DNA of 40,563 bases. Source: JBCCWF01 sp038520475 (lineage in GTDB: Bacteria > Cyanobacteriota > Cyanobacteriia > CAKZMO01). Position 1 is the stretch's first letter. Each line of letters starts with the position of its first letter. The stretch is from assembly GCA_038520475.1 (NCBI GenBank), contig JBCBLF010000013.1, forward strand, positions 1 through 40,563, in the 5' to 3' direction. The position numbers and the translations under genes were made by a program. Shown here piece after piece: positions 25,803 through 34,972 of this stretch. Below the pieces are notes generated by a model, which was not told where the DNA came from, ran no database searches, and saw nothing but the letters and a program-made list of their open reading frames with translations.

Positions 25803-27170
25803 ATGAACATCCCCTCTCCTCGCCACTATCACATTACGACCTTCGGTTGTCAGATGAATAAGGCTGACTCCGAGCGCATGGCAGGAATCCTAGAAGAGAT
25901 GGGGTTTGACTGGGTAGACGCTCCTGAAGATGCTAATGTCGTCCTCTACAATACCTGCACCATTCGCGATAATGCTGAACAAAAGGTGTACTCATACTTA
26001 GGACGACAAGCAAAGCGTAAGCACGAACAGCCCGATCTAACACTCATCGTGGCCGGGTGCGTCGCCCAACAAGAAGGAGAATTGCTGCTACGCCGAGTTC
26101 CAGAAGTTGACCTCGTGATGGGGCCACAGCATGCAAATCGTCTTCAAGACTTACTGGAACAGGTATTTAACGGTAGTCAGGTGGTTGCCGTCGAACCGGT
26201 TCATATCTTCGAAGATATTACGAAACCCCGGAGAGACAGTACGGTTACGGCCTGGGTCAACGTCATCTATGGATGTAATGAACGGTGTACCTACTGCGTG
26301 GTACCGAATGTTCGCGGGGTCGAGCAGTCTCGTACACCTGAGGCGATCCGAGCTGAAATGGAAGAATTGGGACGTCAAGGCTTCAAAGAGGTCACGCTGC
26401 TGGGTCAAAATATCGACGCTTACGGACGAGACTTGCCAGGGTCAACGCCAGAGGGGCGTCACCTTCATACCCTCACCGATCTGCTCTATTTTGTACACGA
26501 CGTTCCTGGCATTGAGCGCATTCGCTTTGCAACGAGTCATCCTCGATATTTCACCGAGCGGCTGATTCAGGCCTGTTACGAGTTACCCAAAGTGTGCGAG
26601 CACTTCCACATTCCCTTTCAATCAGGCGACAACACTGTGCTCAAGGCAATGTCGCGAGGCTACACCCATGAGCGCTATCGTCGCATTATCGATACCATTC
26701 GGTCCTACATGCCAGATGCAGCCATTAGTGCCGATGCCATTGTTGGATTCCCAGGTGAAACAGAAGACCAATTTCAAAACACGCTTGACTTAGTGGATGA
26801 CATTGGCTTTGATCAGCTCAATACAGCCGCTTACTCCCCTCGCCCTAACACTCCGGCAGCAGTTTGGGAAAACCAAGTATCAGAAGAAGAGAAGAGCGAT
26901 CGCCTCCAGCGGCTCAACCATCTGGTATCCGTAAAAGCAGCGGAGCGATCGCAGCGTTATATGAACCGCATTGAAGAAGTCCTCATCGAAGGGCAGAATC
27001 CAAAGAATCCGAGTCAGGTCATGGGGCGCACTCGAACCAATCGACTGGCCTTTTGCCCAGGAACCATTGAGGATTTGAAAGGTCAGCTCGTGAAGATTCA
27101 AGTGACAGACGTTCGTGCCTTCAGCATCACTGGGCACCCTGTTGATGCTGCCCAGTTGCAGCCCGTGTGA
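25803..27170 (+). CDS. miaB: tRNA-2-methylthio-N6-dimethylallyladenosine synthase
   Basis: 455 residues. A radical-SAM methylthiotransferase that adds a methylthio group to i6A37 of tRNA. The N-terminal domain has cluster ligands C16 (TFGCQMNK), C52 (YNTCTIRDNA) and C86 (VAGCVAQQEG). The radical-SAM motif CNERCTYC supplies C158, C162 and C165. The C-terminal TRAM domain ends with RTRTNRLAFCPG ... LVKIQVTDVRAFSITG. All catalytic residues are present. ATG 25803 (MNIPSPRHYHITTFGCQMNK) fits the family length. Confidence 0.96.
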   Translation: MNIPSPRHYHITTFGCQMNKADSERMAGILEEMGFDWVDAPEDANVVLYNTCTIRDNAEQKVYSYLGRQAKRKHEQPDLTLIVAGCVAQQEGELLLRRVPEVDLVMGPQHANRLQDLLEQVFNGSQVVAVEPVHIFEDITKPRRDSTVTAWVNVIYGCNERCTYCVVPNVRGVEQSRTPEAIRAEMEELGRQGFKEVTLLGQNIDAYGRDLPGSTPEGRHLHTLTDLLYFVHDVPGIERIRFATSHPRYFTERLIQACYELPKVCEHFHIPFQSGDNTVLKAMSRGYTHERYRRIIDTIRSYMPDAAISADAIVGFPGETEDQFQNTLDLVDDIGFDQLNTAAYSPRPNTPAAVWENQVSEEEKSDRLQRLNHLVSVKAAERSQRYMNRIEEVLIEGQNPKNPSQVMGRTRTNRLAFCPGTIEDLKGQLVKIQVTDVRAFSITGHPVDAAQLQPV

Positions 27171-27275
27171 TCCCTTCTAGCTCCCCGAATCGTTAGAATC
27201 ACCATTCAACTGTCTGGTTTCCTGTAAAGCCTAACCATCTTTTGCTGGACTCACCAAGTTCATTCCATTCAGTTT

Positions 27276-27782
27276 ATGGGTGGGAGTGATAGCGACATCC
27301 TCACCCCTACCTACACAACGCCTATTCTAATGACGCTAAGATGGGTGCTCAGGACGTTAATTGATGTGTCATTTTTTATCGCGAGTCTCCTAGTGGAATT
27401 TCAGCCAACACAACCGACGCTACATCTAGAAGATACTGGAGAGATTCGAATTGGCAACAGTCGGGTCACTCTTGATCATTTATTGGTCGTCTACCAAGAG
27501 GGTGCGACTCCTGAGGATATTGCAGCTCAGCATCCAGGATTGGCGCTGGCTGATGTCTATTCCACCATTGCCTACTACCTAACCAATAAGCAACAAATCG
27601 ATAGTTATTTGGAGCAACTTCGCCAAATTGCTCAACACCAAGACTCTCGCCTGACAAATCATCGGTTGCTTGAATTGAGCCAACGACTCCTTCGCGATCG
27701 CACCAGAGAAAACAATCGCATCACTGGACACGTTCACATGGATAGCCAAACCTATTTAGGCAACCAGGCTGACTATTCCTGA
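27276..27782 (+). CDS. DUF433 domain protein
   Basis: The C-terminal 120 residues match the DUF433 fold, a short winged-helix domain seen in antitoxin-like proteins: LHLEDTGEIRIGNSRVTLDH, VYQEGATPEDIAAQHPGLAL, DVYSTIAYYLTNKQQIDSYL. A roughly 40-residue hydrophobic leader precedes it if translation starts at ATG 27276. The GTG at 27393 (VEFQPTQPTLHLEDTGEIRI) would give the usual DUF433 start and is my preferred alternative, so the N-terminus is unsettled. DUF433 proteins are often paired with a DUF5615 PIN-like toxin, but none is adjacent. The 3' end overlaps the convergent CPXCG gene by ten bases. Confidence 0.75.
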   Translation: MGGSDSDILTPTYTTPILMTLRWVLRTLIDVSFFIASLLVEFQPTQPTLHLEDTGEIRIGNSRVTLDHLLVVYQEGATPEDIAAQHPGLALADVYSTIAYYLTNKQQIDSYLEQLRQIAQHQDSRLTNHRLLELSQRLLRDRTRENNRITGHVHMDSQTYLGNQADYS

Positions 27783-27961
27783 TATTCAGTGTCAATCTCA
27801 ATGTCAAGCGTCTCTTCATCAATGCGAACAAAGAGAATATTCGGACGACAACACACTTGACAATCCTCAATATAGCGCTGGGAGTATCCGGCACTGATAT
27901 CAATGAACGTGGTACTGGTTTCTCCACAGAAAGCGCAGCAATAATCGGCCGTGTTTTGCAT
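27773..27961 (-). CDS. CPXCG-type cysteine-rich mini-protein
   Basis: A 62-residue protein starting at ATG 27961 (MQNTADYCCAFCGETSTTFI, then DISAGYSQRYIEDCQVCCRP). Two Cys pairs (CxxC, then CxxCC) spaced about 28 residues apart and the acidic tail EETLDIEIDTEYQE fit the small CPXCG zinc-ribbon family of unknown function. The same frame is open further upstream to 28156, but that part crosses the 25-bp hairpin and is not protein-like. It is convergent and overlaps the DUF433 gene end. Confidence 0.82.
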   Translation of the reverse strand: MQNTADYCCAFCGETSTTFIDISAGYSQRYIEDCQVCCRPNILFVRIDEETLDIEIDTEYQE

Positions 27962-28021
27962 CGTCTTATGTCTGACATCAGTAACGGATATCGTAATCCT
28001 ATAGCAGTACTCATGTAGGTT

Positions 28022-28082
28022 TAAGCATGTATTTTTGAGGCAAGCCACGCGGCGCGCGGCTTGCCTCAAAAATACATGCTTA
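28022..28082. repeat. long hairpin, 25-bp perfect stem
   Basis: 28022-28046 (TAAGCATGTATTTTTGAGG, then CAAGCC) is exactly complementary to 28058-28082. After one A-C mismatch three more pairs close a 3-nt loop. It lies 60 bases upstream of the CPXCG start and about 100 bases before the hydrolase relic at 28181-28444. Confidence 0.93.
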
Positions 28083-28180
28083 GATTGAGCGCGTAGCGCT
28101 GATGCATTAGAGTATTTTCCATTCAAGGGATTTGCTGCCATCTTGCCGAGAGGCATTCGGTTAGCTCACGAAACTATTTT

Positions 28181-28444
28181 TATCATCGTCCGAGCAAAAC
28201 ACTGATCATTACCAATATTGCCTTCAACTTTGACCAGAGCAACAGCTTTGAGACTCGTCTTGCTGCCCGAATCATAGGTTCATACAATGTGCTGCGCCCC
28301 ACTCCTTTAGAGAAGTGGGGCACTCGTGACAAATCTGCAGTAGAAGCTTCTATGCGTCATGCATTAGATTGGAACTTCGAGCGAGTGATTCCAGGTCACG
28401 GTTCCATTGTGGAAGCCGGAGGAAAAGAGCAGTGCAGGATATGA
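28181..28444 (+). pseudogene. 5'-truncated metallo-beta-lactamase-fold (DUF4336-like) relic
   Basis: An open frame without a start, ending at TGA 28442-28444, encodes about 87 residues of clear protein: PSKTLIITNIAFNFDQ, then LAARIIGSYNVLRPTPLEKW and ALDWNFERVIPGHGSIVEAG, GKEQCRI. DWNFERVIPGHGSIVEAGGK is the C-terminal metal-binding helix-loop of MBL-fold/DUF4336-type hydrolases. The N-terminal two-thirds are missing and no Met or Shine-Dalgarno precedes it. The break falls about 100 bases past the 25-bp hairpin, which may mark a rearrangement. Confidence 0.7.
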
Positions 28445-28465
28445 ATAGTTTCTAGAGCGATCGCT

Positions 28466-29260
28466 TTAGGCCTGAACGCGGAGCTTGCGTTTTCCCCAGC
28501 GTGCAACCGCAGCAGCAAATACAATGAGACCTCCAGCAAAAGCAGGCTCGGGAACGGTCTCTGCGTCTACGTCAGCAGCTAAACCAACGACTTTCCAGTC
28601 AGGACCACGATACGACCGACCACGACTAATAACTCGGACACCGGCGATCGCCTCAGATAGGCCAAAATCATCGAGTTCAAGCCCAAGCGACCCTACTCGC
28701 TGGCTGCGACCAATTTCAGTCGTTTCAATGTTAAAGCCTGCATAATCCCAATTACGTGAATAGTCAAGCTCCAGCAAGTTACCAATCAGAGCGCCACTCG
28801 CATCAAGCGCTTGAACATCGAATCGGCTGTTCATACCGCGCTCCCAGAAAGCAACCGTGTCAACAGCGTTCTCAAAGACGACGTCAATGGCAAAGTTTCC
28901 ACGGTCTTCAGTATCGATAATGCTGTTGAGGTTGAGGTTGCCCAACGCACCGACGACCCCTTCGTTTGTCGCACGTTCTTGCTTAACACCAATCGTTGCT
29001 TCTTTTCCAAGATCAGCACTCGCAGCGCCAGTATTCCCCCCCGTCCAAAGGTCGTTCGTCACAATCGTTGCGCGCTCGACTAGGGAAAAATTAGTATGAA
29101 CCTGGTTATCGTATTCAATTCCAGTCAGCAGGACGTCTCCTCTAGGAGCAGAGCCTGTGTAATGGGTCGTAAATGAGAAGGAGAAGGAAGGCAGCTCACT
29201 CGCAACCCACGTTGTTCCTGCAATAACTCCAGTTAATAAGGCCTGAACTTGAAATTTCAT
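28466..29260 (-). CDS. PEP-CTERM surface protein, XDP2-like
   Basis: 264 residues with a hydrophobic N-terminus (KFQVQALLTGVIAGTTWVAS) acting as signal peptide. The C-terminal sorting tag is VPEPAFAGGLIVFAAAVARW, then GKRKLR (236-260): PEP motif, membrane helix and basic tail recognised by an exosortase. The body resembles cyanobacterial exosortase-dependent protein XDP2 (YTGSAPRGDVLLTGIEYDNQ, LWTGGNTGAASADLGKEATI, NLNSIIDTEDRGNFAIDVVF, VAFWERGMNSRFDVQALDAS). It should be processed and attached at the cell surface or exported. No exosortase gene lies in the window. Confidence 0.88.
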   Translation of the reverse strand: MKFQVQALLTGVIAGTTWVASELPSFSFSFTTHYTGSAPRGDVLLTGIEYDNQVHTNFSLVERATIVTNDLWTGGNTGAASADLGKEATIGVKQERATNEGVVGALGNLNLNSIIDTEDRGNFAIDVVFENAVDTVAFWERGMNSRFDVQALDASGALIGNLLELDYSRNWDYAGFNIETTEIGRSQRVGSLGLELDDFGLSEAIAGVRVISRGRSYRGPDWKVVGLAADVDAETVPEPAFAGGLIVFAAAVARWGKRKLRVQA

Positions 29261-29565
29261 GCTGTCCCTAGCGATTTTCTAGTGGTTTTGATCCGTAGAT
29301 TGATTAGGGTCATATCACCCTTGCCACCTAACACCTGTGTATAACTCCTGTGTTAAATGCAGAAGCATAGTGAGATAAGTGACCTTTCTTCATACAACGT
29401 AGAGGTTGTCAGCAGAAAACAGAAGACCCGTTTAAGAAGATTGTTATTCGCTTCACAAGACAAGCTCAAATAAGCATAAATACGGATAACAGCAAATATG
29501 CTGTATTTAATTCCACTTGCTCACCTATCTGTAATTTCCGTAGATTATAGGTTCATCTTGATGTT
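29261..29565. other. gap upstream of the XDP2-like gene
   Basis: About 300 AT-rich bases with no gene. A short direct repeat CCTGTGT occurs twice near 29333-29355 and may be a regulatory repeat for the minus-strand gene. Confidence 0.4.
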
Positions 29566-31491
29566 CTATTCATTGACAGATAAGGCTAGCGAGAGATCAA
29601 TCGACTGGGGTGTATCTGAATCAATAAATGCCCAGGTGATGCCTTTAATCTCAACACTATTGAGGCTGCCAGGCAAGTTGATATCACCTTGAAAAGCAAC
29701 AGTATTGCTGGGGTCTAAATTGGCAAACTGTAGCTCTGCCCGCCCATCAATGCTGGAGTCAGGATCGTCGGTTGACACTCCCGTGTAATCAAGGGTCGCA
29801 TTGGCGATCGCCGCTTCTCCATGGTTTGTAATACATCCAACAACACGGCGTGTCGTATCAGTGCTCGCACTTTCATCAAACCTTACATTCGTAAGCTCAA
29901 TAGCTGGAGAAGTTGCAGATGCTGCAACAGCAAGACATTCCACCTCCTGCGTAGCTGTAATAATCGTTGAGGGCAATGGCGCTGATGCTTCGACTGATCG
30001 AGCCGACTCTTGTTGTTGAGCTAGCGCTAAGCTACTCCGGTAAGTCGCTAAACGCTGTTGTACGGAGGCATATTGGCTGGCTGATTCTGGGATTCGTCCA
30101 AGCAAGTCAATCGCACGTTGCCATCGACTAACCACCAAATTCCAGTCATCGCTCGATTGAGCGGTTTGAGAGAGACTGATTGCACTATTGGCAACGTCGT
30201 CTGCTTCGACCAAAAGATTTTCAGCATTTGCATCAGGATCTGATGCCGCATCGTCAGCACTGCCATCGCCTGTATTCGACTCGCCGTCAGTCGTTTCATC
30301 GGGAGCTACGGTAGGAGTCGGAGTAATCGCCGGATCGAGAATAGAACCCCCAGCGGAAAAATACGACCAAAGCGAATATCCCACCAAGCCACCAATTGCT
30401 CCAAGAACCACGAGAAACACAGAGCCTAGCAGAAATGGATTAGAAGACGCTTTAGACTGGACACGGGGTTCAGGGGAGGGTTGAAATTCCTGAGGAGTCG
30501 TAGGCTGGTTTTCGACATCAACCAGTTCTGCCGATGTCGACAGTCGGGAATCATCAGATTCTGCATCTTCTGCATCTGAATCAACTAAAGCACTCAAGTC
30601 GTCAGCCGCATCGTGATACAAGGATGAGCCATCGTCGTTGGGAGTATTCAACTCGTTCGGATCAAGCGGATCGCCAATCAAACTGTCAGAGTCCGTTCCC
30701 CCCCCCTCAACTGTGATGTTGTCTCCATCGCTAATGATGTTTTCTCCAGCGATGGCTCCATTATCTGAAGCGTTATCCAAAACGTCCTCACGATCTGAAG
30801 ACGATTGATGGCTGGCGTACACATCGTAGTCATATAGGGGAGCCGCAGAGGTAATGGCCGTATCCATGCCCTCATCATCAATTGAATCAAAATCCTGATT
30901 GAAGTCGGTACCATCGTTTAAAGGATTGGTATCGTCAATTGATGCCGACGCAACGCCACTCTCAACGGTCAATGATGGACGGTCCGTTTCCACATTGGCC
31001 AACGTTTCTCGGTCCCTCGATTCATCTGGCATCAAAGAAGAGTTCGACAGGCGAGAGGGCGGTGGTGGCGGTGGCACCATGACGTTACGAGGAGCCGAGC
31101 CATTGGGCTTTTCAGGCGGCTGTCTGGTTGGTGCCGGTGGAGGTGGTGGAGGGGCGCTTGAAACCGCCACTTTTTGAGGTGACGTCTTGCTTGACTGAGC
31201 GTCTAAATAAATCGTCGACGTCCATGATGGGCGATCGCTTCCACGAGTGCGCCCAGTCACCATAATTGTTTCAATAGCGTCTACGTTTAGATTCCTAACA
31301 CCCTGATGGACGAATTTCGTCAACAATGCCTGATCGGGCACCGAATCGGCCTCAAGGTTAACAAAAAGGCGATCGCCCGCTCGTTCGGCTGTCGCGTGAA
31401 TTCCCTTCGAATTCAGTGAATGATTCATCAATGCGGCAATGGCGTCTGCTTTGCCTTCCTTGGCGCGTTGGAGAATAGTGCTGTCAGTCAT
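29566..31491 (-). CDS. membrane-anchored cyanobacterial protein with FxLYD-like exterior domain
   Basis: 641 residues from ATG 31491; upstream codons to 31599 look spurious. The N-terminal domain (about 1-110: MTDSTILQRAKEGKADAIAA, LFVNLEADSVPDQALL, FVHQGVRNLNVDAIETIMVT) is a cyanobacterial domain of unknown function. A long proline- and acid-rich stretch with PPPPPP tracts follows. One membrane segment (LLGSVFLVVLGAIGGLVGYS, about 365-385) is followed by a helical region. The C-terminal beta domain (RRVVGCITNHGEAAIANATL ... NSVEIKGITWAF) resembles FxLYD-type domains. The arrangement suggests a cytoplasmic sensor tethered to an extracytoplasmic domain. Function unknown. Confidence 0.78.
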   Translation of the reverse strand: MTDSTILQRAKEGKADAIAALMNHSLNSKGIHATAERAGDRLFVNLEADSVPDQALLTKFVHQGVRNLNVDAIETIMVTGRTRGSDRPSWTSTIYLDAQSSKTSPQKVAVSSAPPPPPPAPTRQPPEKPNGSAPRNVMVPPPPPPSRLSNSSLMPDESRDRETLANVETDRPSLTVESGVASASIDDTNPLNDGTDFNQDFDSIDDEGMDTAITSAAPLYDYDVYASHQSSSDREDVLDNASDNGAIAGENIISDGDNITVEGGGTDSDSLIGDPLDPNELNTPNDDGSSLYHDAADDLSALVDSDAEDAESDDSRLSTSAELVDVENQPTTPQEFQPSPEPRVQSKASSNPFLLGSVFLVVLGAIGGLVGYSLWSYFSAGGSILDPAITPTPTVAPDETTDGESNTGDGSADDAASDPDANAENLLVEADDVANSAISLSQTAQSSDDWNLVVSRWQRAIDLLGRIPESASQYASVQQRLATYRSSLALAQQQESARSVEASAPLPSTIITATQEVECLAVAASATSPAIELTNVRFDESASTDTTRRVVGCITNHGEAAIANATLDYTGVSTDDPDSSIDGRAELQFANLDPSNTVAFQGDINLPGSLNSVEIKGITWAFIDSDTPQSIDLSLALSVNE

Positions 31492-32015
31492 CAGAACATC
31501 GCCCAATGAAACTACTGAATAACAATCAAAATGCTTTTCTAATACTGTTGTGCCCTTAAATGATTCGCACTGAACGAAACATTGGTGAACGAAACACACG
31601 GAACGTAAGTGAATCCTCTAGACATTACAACCGTTTGGCCAAAGGGACTATCCCAATCACATACGGAATTTCACTTATGCCTATGGTAACTAGATTCAAC
31701 AATGAAAGGCCCCACTAGCTTAGCAGTATCTTTTTAAAGCTTAATTTTTGCTTTACAATCGTTCCATTAAAGGTGAATCTTGCACGTCATACTTTTTCCG
31801 GAAATAGTACCCTAAGCGGTTTTGTGAAGCCTACCAATGGGGAGGGTTCCACAATGATCAAATCACGTGCCAACTCCAAGAATTGGCATCACTGATTTTT
31901 TGGAATGTGACGCATTGCCCGACCTACGGCACCTCATCAGATGATGTGTCGCAAATGCAAGATTTGAGTTAAGCCCGTCGCCATTGTTCAGCATCTTTCT
32001 AAGCTCTTACCACTT
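31492..32015. other. divergent gap, promoter region of two genes
   Basis: About 520 bases between divergent genes. The first 108 bases are an open but unsupported extension of the minus-strand gene. The rest has no coding content or long hairpin; a partly palindromic stretch around 31910-31960 is too imperfect to claim. Promoters for both genes must lie here but no boxes stood out. Confidence 0.45.
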
Positions 32016-33605
32016 ATGACTACCGGATACGTCGCACTCGTCTTGCATGCTCATCTCCCTTTTGTTCGCCATCCTGAAAGTGACTATGTACTAGAGGAAG
32101 AATGGCTATATGAAGCCATTACCGAGACTTATATTCCACTATTAATCGTCTTTGAAGGCCTCAAGAGAGACGGTGTTGATTTCAAGCTCACCATGAGCAT
32201 GACGCCTCCTCTCGTTTCAATGCTGCGCGATCCGCTTCTACAAGAGCGCTACGATGAGCACCTTGCTCAGTTAGAAGAGTTAACTGAGTTGGAGATTGAG
32301 CGTCATGTCCACAACGGACACATGAAATATTTGGCTGAGTATTACGCCAATGAATTCAACACGGTTCGAGATGTCTGGGAACGATACGACCATGACCTCG
32401 TAAAGGCATTCAAGCAATTCCAGGACAGCGGAAATCTAGAAATCATCACCTGTGGTGCTACTCACGGCTATCTACCGTTGATGAAGATGTATCCTCAGGC
32501 TGTGTGGGCACAAATTAAGGTTGCCTGTGAGCATTACGAAGAAAGTTTCGGGCAACCGCCACGTGGAATTTGGCTACCAGAATGCGCCTACTACGAAGGT
32601 CTAGAGCGAATGGTGGCCGATGCTGGCCTCCGATATTTTCTGACAGATGGCCATGGCATTCTCTACGCCCGCCCGAGACCACGCTTTGGAACCTACGCCC
32701 CAATTTTTACCGAAACAGGGGTTGCTGCCTTCGGTCGCGACCATGAATCATCGCAACAAGTCTGGTCGTCAGAGGTTGGATACCCTGGGTCTCCGGAGTA
32801 TCGAGAGTTCTATCGAGATTTGGGTTGGGACGCAGAGTATGAATACATCAAGCCCTACGTCATGCCTAACGGGCAGCGCAAAAACGTGGGCATCAAGTAT
32901 CACAAAATTACAGGAAAAGGTCTCGGACTTAGCGATAAGGCTCTGTATGACCCCTATTGGGCGAGAGAAAAGGCAGCCGAACACGCGGGCAACTTCATGT
33001 ATAACCGAAAGAAGCAGGTCTCTCACCTAAATGGCGTGATGCAGCGTCCTCCAATTGTGGTGTCCCCCTATGACGCAGAACTATTTGGTCATTGGTGGTA
33101 TGAAGGTCCCTGGTTTATCGATTATTTATTCCGGAAAGCCTGGTTTGATCAAAACACCTTTGATATGACTCACTTGGCCGACTACCTGCAAGCACATCCA
33201 ACTCAACAAGTGTGTCGCCCATCGCAATCGAGTTGGGGATACAAAGGCTTTCATGAGTATTGGTTGAATGAGACGAACTCATGGATTTATCCTCATCTGC
33301 ACAAAGCAGCTGAACGAATGGTGGATTTGGCAAAGCGAGATCCTGCCGACGACCTTGAACAACGCGCACTCGATCAAGCGTCACGTGAGTTGTTGCTGGC
33401 GCAGTCATCGGACTGGGCATTTATTATGCGGACCGGAACCATGGTGCCCTATGCGGTTCGCCGAACGCGATCGCATCTTATGCGGTTTAATAAACTGCGA
33501 GATGACCTGCTCCAAGGAAAAGTAGATGCGGGCTGGCTCGCAAAAGTAGAAGCGATCGACAACATCTTCCCGAACGTAGACTACCGCGTGTATCGTCCGT
33601 TGTAA
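32016..33605 (+). CDS. GH57 1,4-alpha-glucan branching-type enzyme
   Basis: 529 residues, typical for GH57 branching enzymes that transfer alpha-1,4-glucan segments to 6-hydroxyls in glycogen. The N-terminal HAHLPFV motif, the catalytic nucleophile E189 in RGIWLPECAYY, the acid/base D353 in VVSPYDAELFGHWW and DUF1957-type C-terminal helices (SSDWAFIMRTGTMVPYAVRR) are all present. ATG 32016 (MTTGYVALVLHAHLPFVRHP) matches the family start; no strong Shine-Dalgarno is seen. It is convergent with the methyltransferase gene across a hairpin-rich gap. Confidence 0.92.
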   Translation: MTTGYVALVLHAHLPFVRHPESDYVLEEEWLYEAITETYIPLLIVFEGLKRDGVDFKLTMSMTPPLVSMLRDPLLQERYDEHLAQLEELTELEIERHVHNGHMKYLAEYYANEFNTVRDVWERYDHDLVKAFKQFQDSGNLEIITCGATHGYLPLMKMYPQAVWAQIKVACEHYEESFGQPPRGIWLPECAYYEGLERMVADAGLRYFLTDGHGILYARPRPRFGTYAPIFTETGVAAFGRDHESSQQVWSSEVGYPGSPEYREFYRDLGWDAEYEYIKPYVMPNGQRKNVGIKYHKITGKGLGLSDKALYDPYWAREKAAEHAGNFMYNRKKQVSHLNGVMQRPPIVVSPYDAELFGHWWYEGPWFIDYLFRKAWFDQNTFDMTHLADYLQAHPTQQVCRPSQSSWGYKGFHEYWLNETNSWIYPHLHKAAERMVDLAKRDPADDLEQRALDQASRELLLAQSSDWAFIMRTGTMVPYAVRRTRSHLMRFNKLRDDLLQGKVDAGWLAKVEAIDNIFPNVDYRVYRPL

Positions 33606-33739
33606 TATTGATTCTTCAAAAACTCAGCCATGCCTGAATTAGGCACGTAACGTGCTCACCATCGCAATTCGCAGCAGGAAACTGCGTTCAGTTCAGAACA
33701 CAATCTGAGAAGTCATCTCAATTATTCCAAAAACAGTTA

Positions 33740-33779
33740 CACATGGGGCGCTCACGCCGAGCGCAAGTGCCTCCATGTG
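33740..33779. repeat. two-step hairpin
   Basis: CACATGG (33740-33746) pairs with CCATGTG (33773-33779), and GCGCTC (33748-33753) pairs with GAGCGC (33759-33764). It lies in the convergent gap after the GH57 gene. Confidence 0.7.
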
Positions 33780-33807
33780 CAGCGGGTCTCTAGGGAAACG
33801 GTGTTAG

Positions 33808-33848
33808 GTCATTTTGAAAGCCCTGCTGCGCAGGGCTTTCAAAATGAC
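33808..33848. repeat. long hairpin, 19-bp perfect stem with 3-nt loop
   Basis: 33808-33826 (GTCATTTTGAAAGCCCTGC) is exactly complementary to 33830-33848; loop TGC. It ends 18 bases from the methyltransferase stop, in the convergent gap, so it may terminate both transcripts. Confidence 0.92.
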
Positions 33849-33865
33849 GCTCCAAGGCATGCAAC

Positions 33866-34972
33866 TTAACCTTCAGCAGGCTTCTTAGCAATCCAATACT
33901 TACTAGCAAAGTGGATCTGGGTATCGATCACCTCAAATCCAGCTTGCTCAAGGCGAGTCGATAAGTTGTCTTCAGTGTAGTTTTTGTAGAAAGGCTCATG
34001 GAACATGATGGGGAAGTTTTCCATCATGGGTGCCATCTCAGGAGAATCTTGTGCCTGAATTGAATCACAGATAACAAAAACACCATCGGGCTGGGTGACT
34101 CGATAGCATTCATCAATCACTTTCTGACGCACTGGAGCCGGAAGCTCATGAAATAGGAAGACGCAGGTCAGTCCGTGGAAGTAGTTATCCAGATATGGCA
34201 ACTCCTCAGCATTAGCCTGGATCAGTTGTGGCAGTTCGCCGGGGATTTCAGATAACTGCTGATTAGCTTTGCGTAAATATGCGGGAGATAAATCGCTACC
34301 AAACAATGACACATTTGCTAAAGCCCCACGAACCATTCGCAGGGTTCGCCCAGTTCCGGAAGCTACATCCAGAACTCGAGTTTGTGGTGCATCTACAAAT
34401 CCTGATTTCGCCAGTTCTTGCTTCAGTGGCGCTAATACCCGCCGTCGCATCGGGTCAGCGGCTCCATTAAATAGGATCTCGACCTGCAAGTCATAGAGAT
34501 TTGCTGATTGTTCGCTCAAGTAGCCGTCAGTTTGATGGTGAAAGTTACGGAGGTAGTACTTCGGGTATCCGTCAGTGCGAATCGTTTCGTCAAAATCATA
34601 GAAACGATTGTTAGTCGCTCGGTCCCAAATTTTGGGTAAGTCTGCCCATACACTTGGGTAAAACTGAAAGACATCGGTCCAAGGATTATCAAACAGCAGG
34701 GAACTTGGATAGACCCCTGACTCTGCATCTTTCCAATCCGTTTCGATAAGCTGCTCAAGTCGCTCTCTAAAGAGCATCAACACTTCTGGAGAAACTTGCG
34801 TGAGCTTCAGATCAGGGCGTGGAGCGATCGCTTCTTGCAGTCGAGAACTGAGAGTTTTATGAGCAAGACCAAAATAACTCTTGCCTTGCTGCAACGTTTG
34901 ATATGCCAGTTTAGTCAGGGTGCTTTCCATAATGCTCTTCGTCGCAAGCCGTGTATCAGTAGTTGAGTTCAT
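33866..34972 (-). CDS. class I SAM-dependent methyltransferase
   Basis: About 368 residues. A helical N-terminal 150 residues precede a Rossmann methyltransferase: motif I VLDVASGTGRTLRM, FGSDLSPAYLRKA, ANAEELPYLDNYFHGLTCVF and FHELPAPVRQKVIDECYRVT, typical of UbiE/Coq5-like enzymes. The long N-terminal domain sets it apart from simple UbiE. The substrate cannot be told. ATG 34972 is the first in-frame start; an ATG 14 codons in (MESTLTKLAYQTL) is also plausible. The opposite end meets a long hairpin. Confidence 0.85.
   Translation of the reverse strand: MNSTTDTRLATKSIMESTLTKLAYQTLQQGKSYFGLAHKTLSSRLQEAIAPRPDLKLTQVSPEVLMLFRERLEQLIETDWKDAESGVYPSSLLFDNPWTDVFQFYPSVWADLPKIWDRATNNRFYDFDETIRTDGYPKYYLRNFHHQTDGYLSEQSANLYDLQVEILFNGAADPMRRRVLAPLKQELAKSGFVDAPQTRVLDVASGTGRTLRMVRGALANVSLFGSDLSPAYLRKANQQLSEIPGELPQLIQANAEELPYLDNYFHGLTCVFLFHELPAPVRQKVIDECYRVTQPDGVFVICDSIQAQDSPEMAPMMENFPIMFHEPFYKNYTEDNLSTRLEQAGFEVIDTQIHFASKYWIAKKPAEG

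Noticed and set aside
27962..28156. N-terminal extension of the CPXCG protein
   Set aside because: It crosses the 25-bp hairpin and lacks protein-like composition; ATG 27961 gives the family length.
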